A stretch of DNA of 33,907 nt, taken from contig CALYAJ010000019.1 of the NCBI GenBank assembly GCA_944393485.1, positions 1-33,907 of the forward strand, in the 5' to 3' direction. The notes beneath the pieces were generated by a model. It searched no databases and was not told the DNA's origin. It saw only the letters and a program-made list of their open reading frames with translations. Position 1 is the first letter of the stretch; each line of letters begins with the position of its first letter. Source of the stretch: an uncultured Clostridia bacterium. Its GTDB lineage: Bacteria > Bacillota > Clostridia > TANB77 > CAG-508. Of the stretch, positions 25,329 to 33,290 are shown in pieces. The position numbers and the translations under genes are program-made.

Positions 25329-25580
25329 ATGAAATCAACTGGAATTGTTAGAAGAGTAGACGAATTAGGAAGAGTTGTAATTCCTATTGAGTTAAGAAAT
25401 AAATTTGATATAAAAGAAAAAGATCCAATTGAAATATATGTTGATGGTTCTTCTATTGTCCTAAAAAAATACGAGCCAAATTGTATTTTTTGTGGAAGCA
25501 CAAAAAAATTAGTCACATATAAGGATAAATTAGTTTGTTCTAAATGTATAGAAACTTTATCAACGACAGAAAAAGAATAA
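25329..25580 (+). CDS. abrB: AbrB-family transition-state regulator
   Basis: An 83-residue DNA-binding protein. Residues 1-48 form the swapped-hairpin AbrB domain (STGIVRRVDELGRVVIPIEL), which binds AT-rich DNA as a tetramer and in Bacillus represses post-exponential and sporulation genes. The C-terminal half holds four cysteines as CxxC pairs (Cys52, Cys55, Cys70, Cys73) that look like a zinc ribbon. AGGAGG precedes the ATG. It is convergent with rsmI-trmN6, matching the yabB-rsmI-abrB neighbourhood of Bacillus. Other AbrB/SpoVT paralogs are possible. Confidence 0.92.
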   Translation: MKSTGIVRRVDELGRVVIPIELRNKFDIKEKDPIEIYVDGSSIVLKKYEPNCIFCGSTKKLVTYKDKLVCSKCIETLSTTEKE

Positions 25581-25688
25581 TAATTTGCAATATGCAATTT
25601 TATATATAAATTTATTTTTAGAAGTTAACTAAACAATTAAGCCACCATTATAATTTTAGTTTTATGGTGATAAGATTTTAGTAAGTCC

Positions 25689-25736
25689 AAAAAATACACC
25701 AAATAAGTTTTATAACTCTTATTTGGTGTATTTTTT
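25689..25736. terminator. Bidirectional terminator between abrB and rsmI
   Basis: A 19-bp perfect stem (25689-25707 / 25718-25736) around a 10-base loop, with A and T tracts on its ends. It overlaps the rsmI stop codon by two bases. An additional CACCAT..ATGGTG hairpin lies between it and abrB. Confidence 0.9.
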
Positions 25737-26556
25737 AAATAAATTTCATATAGATTTCATTTTTTGAAACATTTCTATCTTTAGCTATTTGTTTTATAAT
25801 TTCTTTTTTATTCATTCCTTTATTTTCATAATATTTATAATGATCTTCTAAACTTAAATTATTTAATTCATTTTCTTCTTCAACATTTTCTTCATTTGCA
25901 TCTATTATTATTATATATTCACCTTTAGGATTATCTATCTTTTCTATAATATCCTTTATATTTCCTCTAATAAATTCTTCATGTATTTTAGTAAGTTCTC
26001 TTGCTACTACTATATTTCTATCAGATACATAATTTTTTAAATCATTTAAAGTATTTTTTATTTTATGTGGTGCTTCATATAAAATAATTGTACTATCTTC
26101 CTTTTTTATTTTTTCTAATTCTTTTGTCCTTAATTTTTTATTTAATGATAAAAATCCTATAAATAAAAAGTTCTTTGTACTAACTCCTGCTCCCATTAAT
26201 GCAGTAATAAGTGCACATGCTCCCGGAATTGGTATTACTTCTATATTTTCTTTTAAAGCTTCTTTCACTATAACTTCACCTGGATCTGAAATAACAGGAG
26301 TTCCAGCATCAGATATTAAAGCAATATTATTTCCTTCTTTTAGTTTATTTATTATCATTTCTTTTTTTATCTCTTCATTATGTCTATGATAACTTATTAA
26401 TGGTTTAGAAATATTTAAATGATTTAATAATTTTAGTGAATGTCTTGTATCTTCTGCAATTATAATATCTACTTCTTTTAAAATATTTATTGCTCTTAAT
26501 GTTATATCATCTAGATTACCTATCGGAGTAGCTACTACATATAATTTTCCTTCCAT
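25735..26556 (-). CDS. rsmI: 16S rRNA 2'-O-methyltransferase (C1402)
   Basis: RsmI methylates the ribose of C1402 in the decoding centre. 273 residues, with the tetrapyrrole-methylase fold: VVATPIGNLDDITLRAI at the start, AEDTRHSLKLLNHL, and the SAM loop SDAGTPVISDPG, then PIPGACALITAL. The C-terminal 50 residues form the usual helical extension. AGGAGGAG precedes the ATG. It starts 8 bases after trmN6 on the same strand, so the two share a transcript from the promoter at 27347-27375. Confidence 0.96.
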   Translation of the reverse strand: MEGKLYVVATPIGNLDDITLRAINILKEVDIIIAEDTRHSLKLLNHLNISKPLISYHRHNEEIKKEMIINKLKEGNNIALISDAGTPVISDPGEVIVKEALKENIEVIPIPGACALITALMGAGVSTKNFLFIGFLSLNKKLRTKELEKIKKEDSTIILYEAPHKIKNTLNDLKNYVSDRNIVVARELTKIHEEFIRGNIKDIIEKIDNPKGEYIIIIDANEENVEEENELNNLSLEDHYKYYENKGMNKKEIIKQIAKDRNVSKNEIYMKFI

Positions 26557-26564
26557 TTCTCCTC

Positions 26565-27302
26565 CTATTTTTTATTATATATTTTTAAAATTTCATCAGT
26601 ATATGTATTATCTTTATTATAAATTATTAAAGGTGGCTCAACTTTTAAAAATGTTTTTGCATTTTTTATTCCTTTGATTAATACTAAATTAGGCTCTTTA
26701 TCCACTTTTGGATAAACTAATCTTAATTTCTTTGCCTCAATTTTATATTTATTAAATAAACAAATTATCTCTCCTAATCTTTCTGGTCTATTGACCATAT
26801 AAAAGCTTCCTTGATTTTTTAATATTCTACTTCCATTTGAAATAAAGTCCTCTAGATTTGCAGTAATTTCATGCCTTGCAATTAGTTTATTTATATTTTC
26901 ATTTTTTACACCTGCATTTTCTCTTTTATATGGCGGATTAGTAACTATAGCATCAATAGAATTATTTTCTATATATTTATTTATATCTTTAATATTTTCA
27001 TTTATTATTTTTATTTTATCTTCTAAATTATTTAATCTAATACTACGATTCGCCATCTCTGCAATTTCTTCTTGAACTTCAATGGCATATATTTTTTTAC
27101 AATTTACTTTCTTTGAAAGTAAGATACTTAAAATTCCTGTTCCTGTCCCTATATCAGCTATTACAGAATCTTTTTTTGTATCTCTTGCAAAATCACTTAA
27201 TAAAATACTATCTATTCCGAAGCAAAAATATTTTGGATTTTGTATTATTTTTAGTCCTTTATATTGTAAGTCATCTATTCTTTCATTTTCTTTAAGTTCC
27301 AT
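26565..27302 (-). CDS. trmN6: tRNA1(Val) A37 N6-methyltransferase-like protein
   Basis: A Rossmann-fold methyltransferase of 245 residues of the YabB/YfiC family. ADIGTGTGILSILLS is the SAM-binding motif and NPPYKRENAG the adenine-N6 catalytic NPPY motif. The opening DDLQYKGLKIIQNPKYFCFG and GIDSILLSDFA are typical. The Bacillus and E. coli relatives act on A37 of tRNA1(Val). It is the first gene of a two-gene unit with rsmI and shares its upstream region with a small divergent ORF. Confidence 0.92.
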   Translation of the reverse strand: MELKENERIDDLQYKGLKIIQNPKYFCFGIDSILLSDFARDTKKDSVIADIGTGTGILSILLSKKVNCKKIYAIEVQEEIAEMANRSIRLNNLEDKIKIINENIKDINKYIENNSIDAIVTNPPYKRENAGVKNENINKLIARHEITANLEDFISNGSRILKNQGSFYMVNRPERLGEIICLFNKYKIEAKKLRLVYPKVDKEPNLVLIKGIKNAKTFLKVEPPLIIYNKDNTYTDEILKIYNKK

Positions 27303-27346
27303 AAAACCTCCAATTAAAAGATTAACTATCTTAAATTTCAGTACAT

Positions 27347-27375
27347 ATTATATAATATATAGTACTTTTTTTCAA
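27347..27375 (-). promoter_or_regulatory. trmN6-rsmI promoter inside a symmetric region
   Basis: On the minus strand, TTGAAA (27370-27375), 17 bases and TATAAT (27347-27352). It is embedded in near-palindromic sequence (AGTAC at 27340, AGTACT at 27361) flanked by CCTCCAATT (27307) and AATTGGAGG (27374), the two divergent ribosome sites. Confidence 0.75.
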
Positions 27376-27389
27376 TTGGAGGAATTTAT

Positions 27390-27509
27390 ATGAATAATAA
27401 AAATAACTTACTTTGCTCTTTACAACAAGTAGAAAACTTTTTAAATTGTGTAACTCTATTTTTTAAAACCAAAAGTTTTACTGAATTTTTAAAAAAGCAT
27501 CTAAATTAA
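27390..27509 (+). CDS. Small ORF of 39 residues, unknown function
   Basis: Not recognised. It encodes 39 residues, beginning MNNKNNLLCSLQQVENFLN and ending with a lysine-containing amphipathic segment (FLKKHLN); two cysteines (positions 9 and 20) and no clear membrane helix. It has a strong ribosome site (TTGGAGG, 7 bases before the ATG) identical to that of the divergent trmN6. A TATTAT or TATAAT -10 lies upstream, with a weak TTAACT -35 (18-base spacing). Its end overlaps the GerMN gene tail-to-tail by 4 bases. It is plausibly a real small protein on ribosome-site evidence; conservation is unknown. Confidence 0.5.
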   Translation: MNNKNNLLCSLQQVENFLNCVTLFFKTKSFTEFLKKHLN

Positions 27510-28069
27510 TCCTGCGGAAATGTATTTTCGAATGTTACTTCTTTGTCTGCAAATGCCTCATTTTCCTTACCATCTATTAATATTTTTATATAATTAACTT
27601 CATTTAATTCTGTTACAGTTTTTACAATTGTTTCTATTATCTTTTGTTCATTTTCTTTGCCTTTAGGTGCATTTTCTATAAATTCTTTAGAAAAATCTAT
27701 ATATAAAATATCTTCTTTTAATTCTACTTTATTTAATTTTGTATTTTCTGGTATACCTTTTTCTAATTTTTCATTTTTAGGACCTTCAATTAATTGTTCT
27801 AGTAAATATTTATATGGATCATTAATAAGTAAGTTAACTTTAATAGTTCTAGCTTCAGGATTTATTTCTTTAGTTTCTTTATTAATAAAATATAATGAAA
27901 TAATAGTATTTTGTAATTGATCTTCTGTTATTTCTTCTTGTGGAGTATATTCATTTACAATTTTATTCTCTTCCTCTGAATCTTTATTATAAAAAATTAA
28001 AACTCCCCCCAATGCTAATACTATCAACAATAGTATTACTACAACTAGTATTCCCTCTTTCTTTTTCAT
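27506..28069 (-). CDS. GerMN-domain membrane-anchored protein
   Basis: 187 residues. An N-terminal membrane anchor (about residues 6-27, no lipobox cysteine), an acidic linker, then a GerMN (sporulation/germination) domain with ISLYFINKETKEINPEARTI, LLEQLIEGPKN, ILYIDFSKEF and IKILIDGKENEAF. GerM in Bacillus acts in engulfment and germination and is associated with the SpoIIIA-SpoIIQ channel; the domain also occurs in non-sporulation lipoproteins. AGGAGG precedes the ATG. It is a single gene, convergent with the small ORF and divergent from the activase gene. Shorter than double-domain GerM proteins. Confidence 0.87.
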   Translation of the reverse strand: MKKKEGILVVVILLLIVLALGGVLIFYNKDSEEENKIVNEYTPQEEITEDQLQNTIISLYFINKETKEINPEARTIKVNLLINDPYKYLLEQLIEGPKNEKLEKGIPENTKLNKVELKEDILYIDFSKEFIENAPKGKENEQKIIETIVKTVTELNEVNYIKILIDGKENEAFADKEVTFENTFPQD

Positions 28070-28213
28070 AATTACCTCCTTTTCTTTGATTAATTTTTAT
28101 GTAAGACAAGTAATAAATATAACTTATTTTTAGTAAAATATATTATCTTATGATATCTTGCTTTAAGGTTCATTTTTCGCTAATTTTTATTAGTTTTAAG
28201 TATATTCTCTTAT

Positions 28214-28242
28214 TTGACAAAAACCGATTTTCCGTATAAAAT
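28214..28242 (+). promoter_or_regulatory. Promoter of the CoA-dehydratase activase gene
   Basis: A consensus TTGACA (28214-28219), 17 bases and TAAAAT (28237-28242). The predicted start near 28249 gives a leader of about 140 bases. Confidence 0.82.
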
Positions 28243-28248
28243 ATGCTT

Positions 28249-28383
28249 GAAACTTTATGCTTAAGAGGCATAAAAATATAGCAAAATTTTTTAACGTAAA
28301 ACGTACAGTAGTACTTGATTTAAGATTTATTTAAATCTTACGTAAATTTTTTGCTAATTATTTTTTATGTTTTACGAAAGGAG
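28249..28383 (+). promoter_or_regulatory. Structured 5' leader with alternative pairings
   Basis: Helices visible: TTTATGC (28254-28260) with GCATAAA (28268-28274); TAGCAAAA (28279-28286) with TTTTGCTA (28349-28356); ACGTAA (28294-28299) with TTACGT (28338-28343); TAAGATTT (28321-28328) with AAATCTTA (28333-28340). CGTAAAAC (28295-28302) can instead pair with GTTTTACG (28369-28376), directly before the ribosome site AAAGGAG (28377-28383). The pairings compete, which suggests a switch. It matches no riboswitch class I know. Confidence 0.5.
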
Positions 28384-28389
28384 AAAATT

Positions 28390-31300
28390 ATGGAAAACAT
28401 ACTTCACGTTGGTCTTGATGTTGGATCAACAACTGTAAAAATAGTAGTTATGGATTCTAATAAAAAAGAAATATATTCAGACTATCAAAGACATTTTTCA
28501 GATACAAAAAATACTGTTTGTAATTTTTTGGAATCTCTTCCAAAAAAATTTCCAAATAGTAAATTTACAATAGCTCTTACGGGTTCAGGCGCAATGTCAG
28601 CCGCAACTTTCTTGGGAGTTCCATTTATTCAAGAAGTAGTATCTTGTAAAAGAGCTGTAGAAAAATACATACCTCAAACCGATGTAGTTATTGAACTTGG
28701 CGGTGAAGATGCAAAAATTATATATTTTGATCAATCAATTGAACAAAGAATGAACGGAACTTGTGCAGGTGGTACAGGAGCATTTCTTGATCAAATGGCT
28801 TCTTTACTAGACACAGATACTGCTGGTCTTAACGAATTAGCAAAAGACTACGAAACTATTTATCCAATAGCTTCTCGTTGTGGAGTTTTTGCAAAGACTG
28901 ATGTTCAACCTTTACTTAATGAAGGTGCTGCAAAATCAGATATTGCAGCTTCAATATTTCAAGCTGTTGTTAATCAAACAATCAGTGGACTTGCTTGCGG
29001 AAGACCTATAAGAGGAACTGTAGCATTTTTAGGAGGACCTTTAAATTATCTTTCTGAATTAAGAAAGAGATTTATAGAAACTTTACATTTAAAACCAAAT
29101 GAAATTGTTGTTCCAGAAGAAGCTCATCTTCTAGTTGCAAAAGGAGCTTGTCTAGATGCTTTTGATAATGAACCAATAACAATTGAAGAATTAGAGCAAA
29201 AAATTCATAATCTTAAAGTTTCTAGAGATACAACAACACATCCAATAGAACCATTATTTGAATCAGAGGATGAATACAATGCATTTAAAGAAAGACATGA
29301 AAAAGCCAAAGTTCCTAAGAAAGATTTAAAAACTTTTGAAGGTGATTGTTTTGTTGGTATAGATGCTGGATCAACTACTACAAAATTAGTATTAACAGAC
29401 AATGAAGATAATTTATTATATTCACTTTATGCTAATAATGAAGGTAGTCCATTAAACAGTGTAATGAAAATGTTAAAAGAATTATATTCTATCTTACCAG
29501 AAAAAGCGAAAATAAGATTTAGTGGTGTTACTGGTTATGGAGAAAAATTAATTCAAACAGCTTTAAATGTTGATTTAAATGAGATTGAAACAATTGCACA
29601 TTATACTGCAGCAAAAAAATTCCAACCTAATGTTACAAGTATTGTAGACATTGGTGGTCAAGATATGAAATATATTAGACTTAAAAATGGTGCTATTGAT
29701 AACATTATGCTTAATGAAGCTTGTTCTTCAGGTTGTGGTTCTTTTATAGAAACTTTTGCCAAAAGCTTAAATCTTTCTATTCAAGAATTTGTCCAAGAAG
29801 CAATCGTTTCTAAAAGACCTGTTGATTTAGGTTCAAGATGTACAGTATTTATGAACTCTAAAATAAAACAAGCACAAAAAGAAGGTTATTCTGTAGGAGA
29901 TATATCAGCTGGACTTTCATATTCTGTTATAAAAAATGCTATTCAAAAAGTTATGAAAGTTAGAGATGTAAGTACTCTTGGAGATCATATTGTTGTTCAA
30001 GGTGGTACATTCTATAATGATGCTGTTCTTCGTGCTTTTGAAAAAATTGTTGGAAAAGAAGTAGTTCGTCCAGATATTTCAGGTCTTATGGGAGCTTACG
30101 GTGTCGCAATTTTAGCAAGACAACAATATGAATCAAACTTAGATATGGAATATAACTCAACAATAGCAACTTCTGAAGAAATCGACAATTTACAAGTAAA
30201 AACTTCACATACTCGTTGTAATGGTTGTGAAAATCATTGTTTACTTACAATTAATATATTTAATAATGGACATAGACATATATCTGGTAACAGATGTGAA
30301 AAAGGTGCTGGAATAGTTACTGGAAATAGTGAATTACCTAATTTAATTAAATATAAACAAGAAAGATTATTTGATTATAAACCTCTTGAAGAAAAAGATG
30401 CTCCTAGAGGTACAATCGGTATTCCTAGAGTACTTAATATGTATGAAGATTATCCATTCTGGTTTACTTTCTTAACTGAATTAGGATTTAGAGTAATTCT
30501 TTCAGAAAAAAGTAATAGAAAAACATATGAAAAAGGAATGGAATCAATGCCTTCTGAATCAGTTTGTTATCCAGCCAAACTATCACATGGTCATATAATT
30601 AGTCTAATACAACAAGGTATTAAAACAATTTTCTATCCATGTATGCCATATTCAAGAAAAGAATATGAAAAAGCAGATAATCATTACAATTGTCCGATTG
30701 TTATTTCATATTCAGAAGTATTAAAAAATAATGTAGAAGAACTAAAAAGTCCAGATATTAAATTTATAAATCCATTTTTACCATTTGATGCTAAAAATTT
30801 ATGTAAAAGAATTTTAGAATTAGATGAATTTAAAGAATATAATTTTACTAAAAAAGAATTATTAAATGCTGCTAAAAAAGCTGAAAAAGAATATCAAAAA
30901 TGTAAAAATGATATAAGAGAAAAAGGTAAAGAAGCTATAGAATATATGGACAAAAATAATTTAAGAGGTATTGTTTTAGCTGGAAGACCTTATCATTCAG
31001 ATCCTGAAATTAATCATGGTATTGATACACTTATTACAAGTTTAGGATTATGTGTATTAACAGAAGACAGCGTTTCTGATAAAGCTGAGGCAAAGAGACC
31101 GTTAAGAGTTGTTGATCAATGGGTATACCATGCAAGACTATATGCTGCCGCTGAATTTGTTGGACATCATGATAATTTAGAATTAGTTCAATTAAATTCT
31201 TTTGGCTGTGGTGTAGATGCTGTTACAACTGATCAAGTCGAAGAAATTTTAACTAGTTATGGAAAAATGTATACATTAATAAAAATAGATGAAGTAAATA

Positions 31301-32700
31301 ATCTTGGAGCCGTAAGAATTCGTATACGTTCACTACTTGCAAGCATGAATAAACGTTTAGCAGAAAAAATAGAAAATACTGGCAATGGTAATTATGGCGT
31401 AAACAAAAAGATATTTACTAAAGAAATGCGTAAAAATTATACAATTCTTTGTCCTCAAATGGCACCAATACATTTTGAATTACTTGAAACAGCTATGCAA
31501 ACTGCTGGATATAATGTAGTATTATTAAGAGATTGTACACAAAATACTGTAGAAACAGGATTAAAATATGTTAATAATGATGCTTGTTATCCTTCAATCC
31601 TAGTAACAGGACAAATGATAGAAGCATTACAATCAGGAAAATATGATCCAGATAGAACTGCATTAATAATGTCACAAACTGGTGGTGGATGTAGAGCAAC
31701 TAATTATATTGGATTTATAAGAAAAGCTCTTAAAGATGCAGGATTCCCTAATATTCCAGTTATTTCATTTAATGTAGTTGGTATGGAAAAAGTACCTGGA
31801 TTTAAACTTACATTACCTTTATTAGAAAGTTTATTAAAATGTGTATTATATGCTGATTTACTACAAAAAATGTTAACAAAAAATAGAGCATATGAAGTTA
31901 ATAAAGGAGAAACTCAAGCTTTATTTGATAAATGGATGAGTAAATGTAAAGAATTAATTAAACATTCTAATAGTAAACAATTTAAACAAAGTATTTATGA
32001 TATTGTAGAAGACTTTGAAAAAATAGAATTAGATACATCAGTAAAAAAACCAAAAGTAGGTATTGTTGGAGAAGTATTAATTAAGTATCATCCTTTCGGA
32101 AATAACTTTGTAGCTGACTTACTAGAAAAAGAAGGCGCAGAAGTTGTTCTTCCAGATTTTATGGGATTTATTAAATTTATGGCAACACATAAAGTTACAT
32201 TTAATACTTTATTAAAAACAAATCCTACTGTTGCTAAAATATCAAAAGCTGCAATAAACTTAATTGATATATTAGAAAAAGATTCTAAAGCTGCATTAGC
32301 AAGCTCAAAGAAAGGTTATTTACCACCATGCAATATTTGGCATTTAGAAGATACTGTTAAAGATATTCTTTCTATCGGAAATCAAACTGGTGAAGGTTGG
32401 TTCTTAACTGCTGAAATGATTGAATATATTGAACATGATATTCCAAATATTGTTTGTGTTCAACCATTTGCTTGTTTACCAAACCATGTTGTAGGTAAAG
32501 GTGTTATCAAAACTATTAGAGAGAAATATCCTAATGCTAATATTTCTGCAGTAGATTATGATCCAGGTGCTAGTGAATCAAATCAAGCAAATAGAATTAA
32601 ATTATTGATGACTGTTGCCAAAGATAATCTAAAAGCAGAAGAATTACATAAAAAAGCTATAGATAAAGAAAATGTAAGTAAAGAAACAGTAAAACAATAA
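28390..32700 (+). CDS. Giant 2-hydroxyacyl-CoA dehydratase activase-type protein
   Basis: 1436 residues. It has two ASKHA ATPase domains: LHVGLDVGSTTVKIV at about 4 and FVGIDAGSTTTKL at about 321. Each carries the two cysteines that hold the shared 4Fe-4S cluster in the HgdC/BadFG family (NGTCAGGTGAF with SRCGVFAKTD; ACSSGCGSF with SRCTVFMNSK). A cysteine cluster (TRCNGCENHC...NRCEKG, about 608-636), a DUF2229 region (IGIPRVLNMYEDYPFW, about 675) and HgdB-like segments (CPQMAPIHFELLETA near 1014; VQPFACLPNHVVGKG near 1357) follow. Known activators use ATP to inject one electron into 2-hydroxyacyl-CoA dehydratases; the substrate of these long fusions is unproven. The start ATG at 28390 has AAAGGAG upstream. 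No dehydratase subunits are nearby. It is a single gene with its own promoter, leader and terminator. Confidence 0.9.
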   Translation: MENILHVGLDVGSTTVKIVVMDSNKKEIYSDYQRHFSDTKNTVCNFLESLPKKFPNSKFTIALTGSGAMSAATFLGVPFIQEVVSCKRAVEKYIPQTDVVIELGGEDAKIIYFDQSIEQRMNGTCAGGTGAFLDQMASLLDTDTAGLNELAKDYETIYPIASRCGVFAKTDVQPLLNEGAAKSDIAASIFQAVVNQTISGLACGRPIRGTVAFLGGPLNYLSELRKRFIETLHLKPNEIVVPEEAHLLVAKGACLDAFDNEPITIEELEQKIHNLKVSRDTTTHPIEPLFESEDEYNAFKERHEKAKVPKKDLKTFEGDCFVGIDAGSTTTKLVLTDNEDNLLYSLYANNEGSPLNSVMKMLKELYSILPEKAKIRFSGVTGYGEKLIQTALNVDLNEIETIAHYTAAKKFQPNVTSIVDIGGQDMKYIRLKNGAIDNIMLNEACSSGCGSFIETFAKSLNLSIQEFVQEAIVSKRPVDLGSRCTVFMNSKIKQAQKEGYSVGDISAGLSYSVIKNAIQKVMKVRDVSTLGDHIVVQGGTFYNDAVLRAFEKIVGKEVVRPDISGLMGAYGVAILARQQYESNLDMEYNSTIATSEEIDNLQVKTSHTRCNGCENHCLLTINIFNNGHRHISGNRCEKGAGIVTGNSELPNLIKYKQERLFDYKPLEEKDAPRGTIGIPRVLNMYEDYPFWFTFLTELGFRVILSEKSNRKTYEKGMESMPSESVCYPAKLSHGHIISLIQQGIKTIFYPCMPYSRKEYEKADNHYNCPIVISYSEVLKNNVEELKSPDIKFINPFLPFDAKNLCKRILELDEFKEYNFTKKELLNAAKKAEKEYQKCKNDIREKGKEAIEYMDKNNLRGIVLAGRPYHSDPEINHGIDTLITSLGLCVLTEDSVSDKAEAKRPLRVVDQWVYHARLYAAAEFVGHHDNLELVQLNSFGCGVDAVTTDQVEEILTSYGKMYTLIKIDEVNNLGAVRIRIRSLLASMNKRLAEKIENTGNGNYGVNKKIFTKEMRKNYTILCPQMAPIHFELLETAMQTAGYNVVLLRDCTQNTVETGLKYVNNDACYPSILVTGQMIEALQSGKYDPDRTALIMSQTGGGCRATNYIGFIRKALKDAGFPNIPVISFNVVGMEKVPGFKLTLPLLESLLKCVLYADLLQKMLTKNRAYEVNKGETQALFDKWMSKCKELIKHSNSKQFKQSIYDIVEDFEKIELDTSVKKPKVGIVGEVLIKYHPFGNNFVADLLEKEGAEVVLPDFMGFIKFMATHKVTFNTLLKTNPTVAKISKAAINLIDILEKDSKAALASSKKGYLPPCNIWHLEDTVKDILSIGNQTGEGWFLTAEMIEYIEHDIPNIVCVQPFACLPNHVVGKGVIKTIREKYPNANISAVDYDPGASESNQANRIKLLMTVAKDNLKAEELHKKAIDKENVSKETVKQ

Positions 32701-32705
32701 AGATA

Positions 32706-32731
32706 AAAACCTAGTATTTTTACTAGGTTTT
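32706..32731 (+). terminator. Terminator of the activase gene
   Basis: AAAACCTAGTA-TTTT-TACTAGGTTTT followed by TTT, starting 5 bases after the stop codon. A perfect 11-bp stem. Confidence 0.92.
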
Positions 32732-32740
32732 TTTATGTAA

Positions 32741-32882
32741 GAACAAAAGCAAAAATTAATAATTCGGTTGATATTTACAATCTAACGAAGTCCTCATCTT
32801 TTTTGGTAGATCAAAATTGTAAAGCAACTTTGTATGAAATTTATATTAAAATAGAAATCTTTGGAGAGCTTTCATATTATAT
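32741..32882. repeat. Three-hairpin intergenic repeat, decayed copy D
   Basis: It starts GAACAAAAG like copy C; the hairpin 2 remnant is CAAAATTGTAAAGCAACTTTG (first 20 bases from 32812), and the hairpin 3 remnant (about 32844-32882) aligns with copy C through GAAATTTAT, GGAGA and TATTATATAAAAA. Arm pairing is partly lost, and hairpin 1 has no clear right arm. Confidence 0.6.
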
Positions 32883-32888
32883 AAAAAT

Positions 32889-32920
32889 TAATTGGTACTA
32901 ATTTTCATTAGTACCAATTA
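32889..32920. terminator. Perfect hairpin, possible minus-strand terminator
   Basis: The arms 32889-32901 and 32908-32920 pair over 13 bp with a 6-base loop. Read on the minus strand it is followed by TTTTTAT. No gene ending here is visible in the window. Confidence 0.55.
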
Positions 32921-33290
32921 TCAATAAAGCTAATATTACTCTTGCTAATAAATATATAACTAATATTTCAACCTAATAAATATTGCTATTTAAAAAAGCT
33001 TAATACTACCAATATATCTAATTCGCTCGAATATAAAAACACATTTACTAGCCATATTCATCCCAAAGGGATTATAAATAACCATTCACATATTAATATA
33101 CTCTTATCCTGAATATAATACCTATGCTTTAATCTTTCAACCCACACACAAATATTATACTCGCGATGCCCGTATATATAAACCATTTCTAGCTTGATAT
33201 ATGCAAAAACATTCGAATATAAAAAACCGTTTACAGCTCGTTATACTCTTCGATTAAATAATATCAACCTTATACTATTATTATTATCTA
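32921..33290. other. Gene-free region with degenerate repeats
   Basis: No ORF of note on either strand. Three similar segments occur at about 33023 (TCGAATATAAAAACACATTT), 33171 (CGTATATATAAACCATTT) and 33213 (TTCGAATATAAAAAACCGTTT, first 20 bases counted), each followed by TAGC or CAGC. They may be decayed copies of a short repeat. Confidence 0.45.

Larger units (their letters stand above)
28070..28389. other. Divergent region between the GerMN and activase genes
   Basis: It contains the GerMN gene's ribosome site at one end and the activase promoter and structured leader (28214-28383) at the other. Between 28081 and 28213 I see only AT-rich sequence without a gene. Confidence 0.6.

Noticed and set aside
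25304-25597. 97-residue frame antisense to the abrB-like gene
   Set aside because: It is a shadow of a gene whose frame, promoter and ribosome site are all clear.
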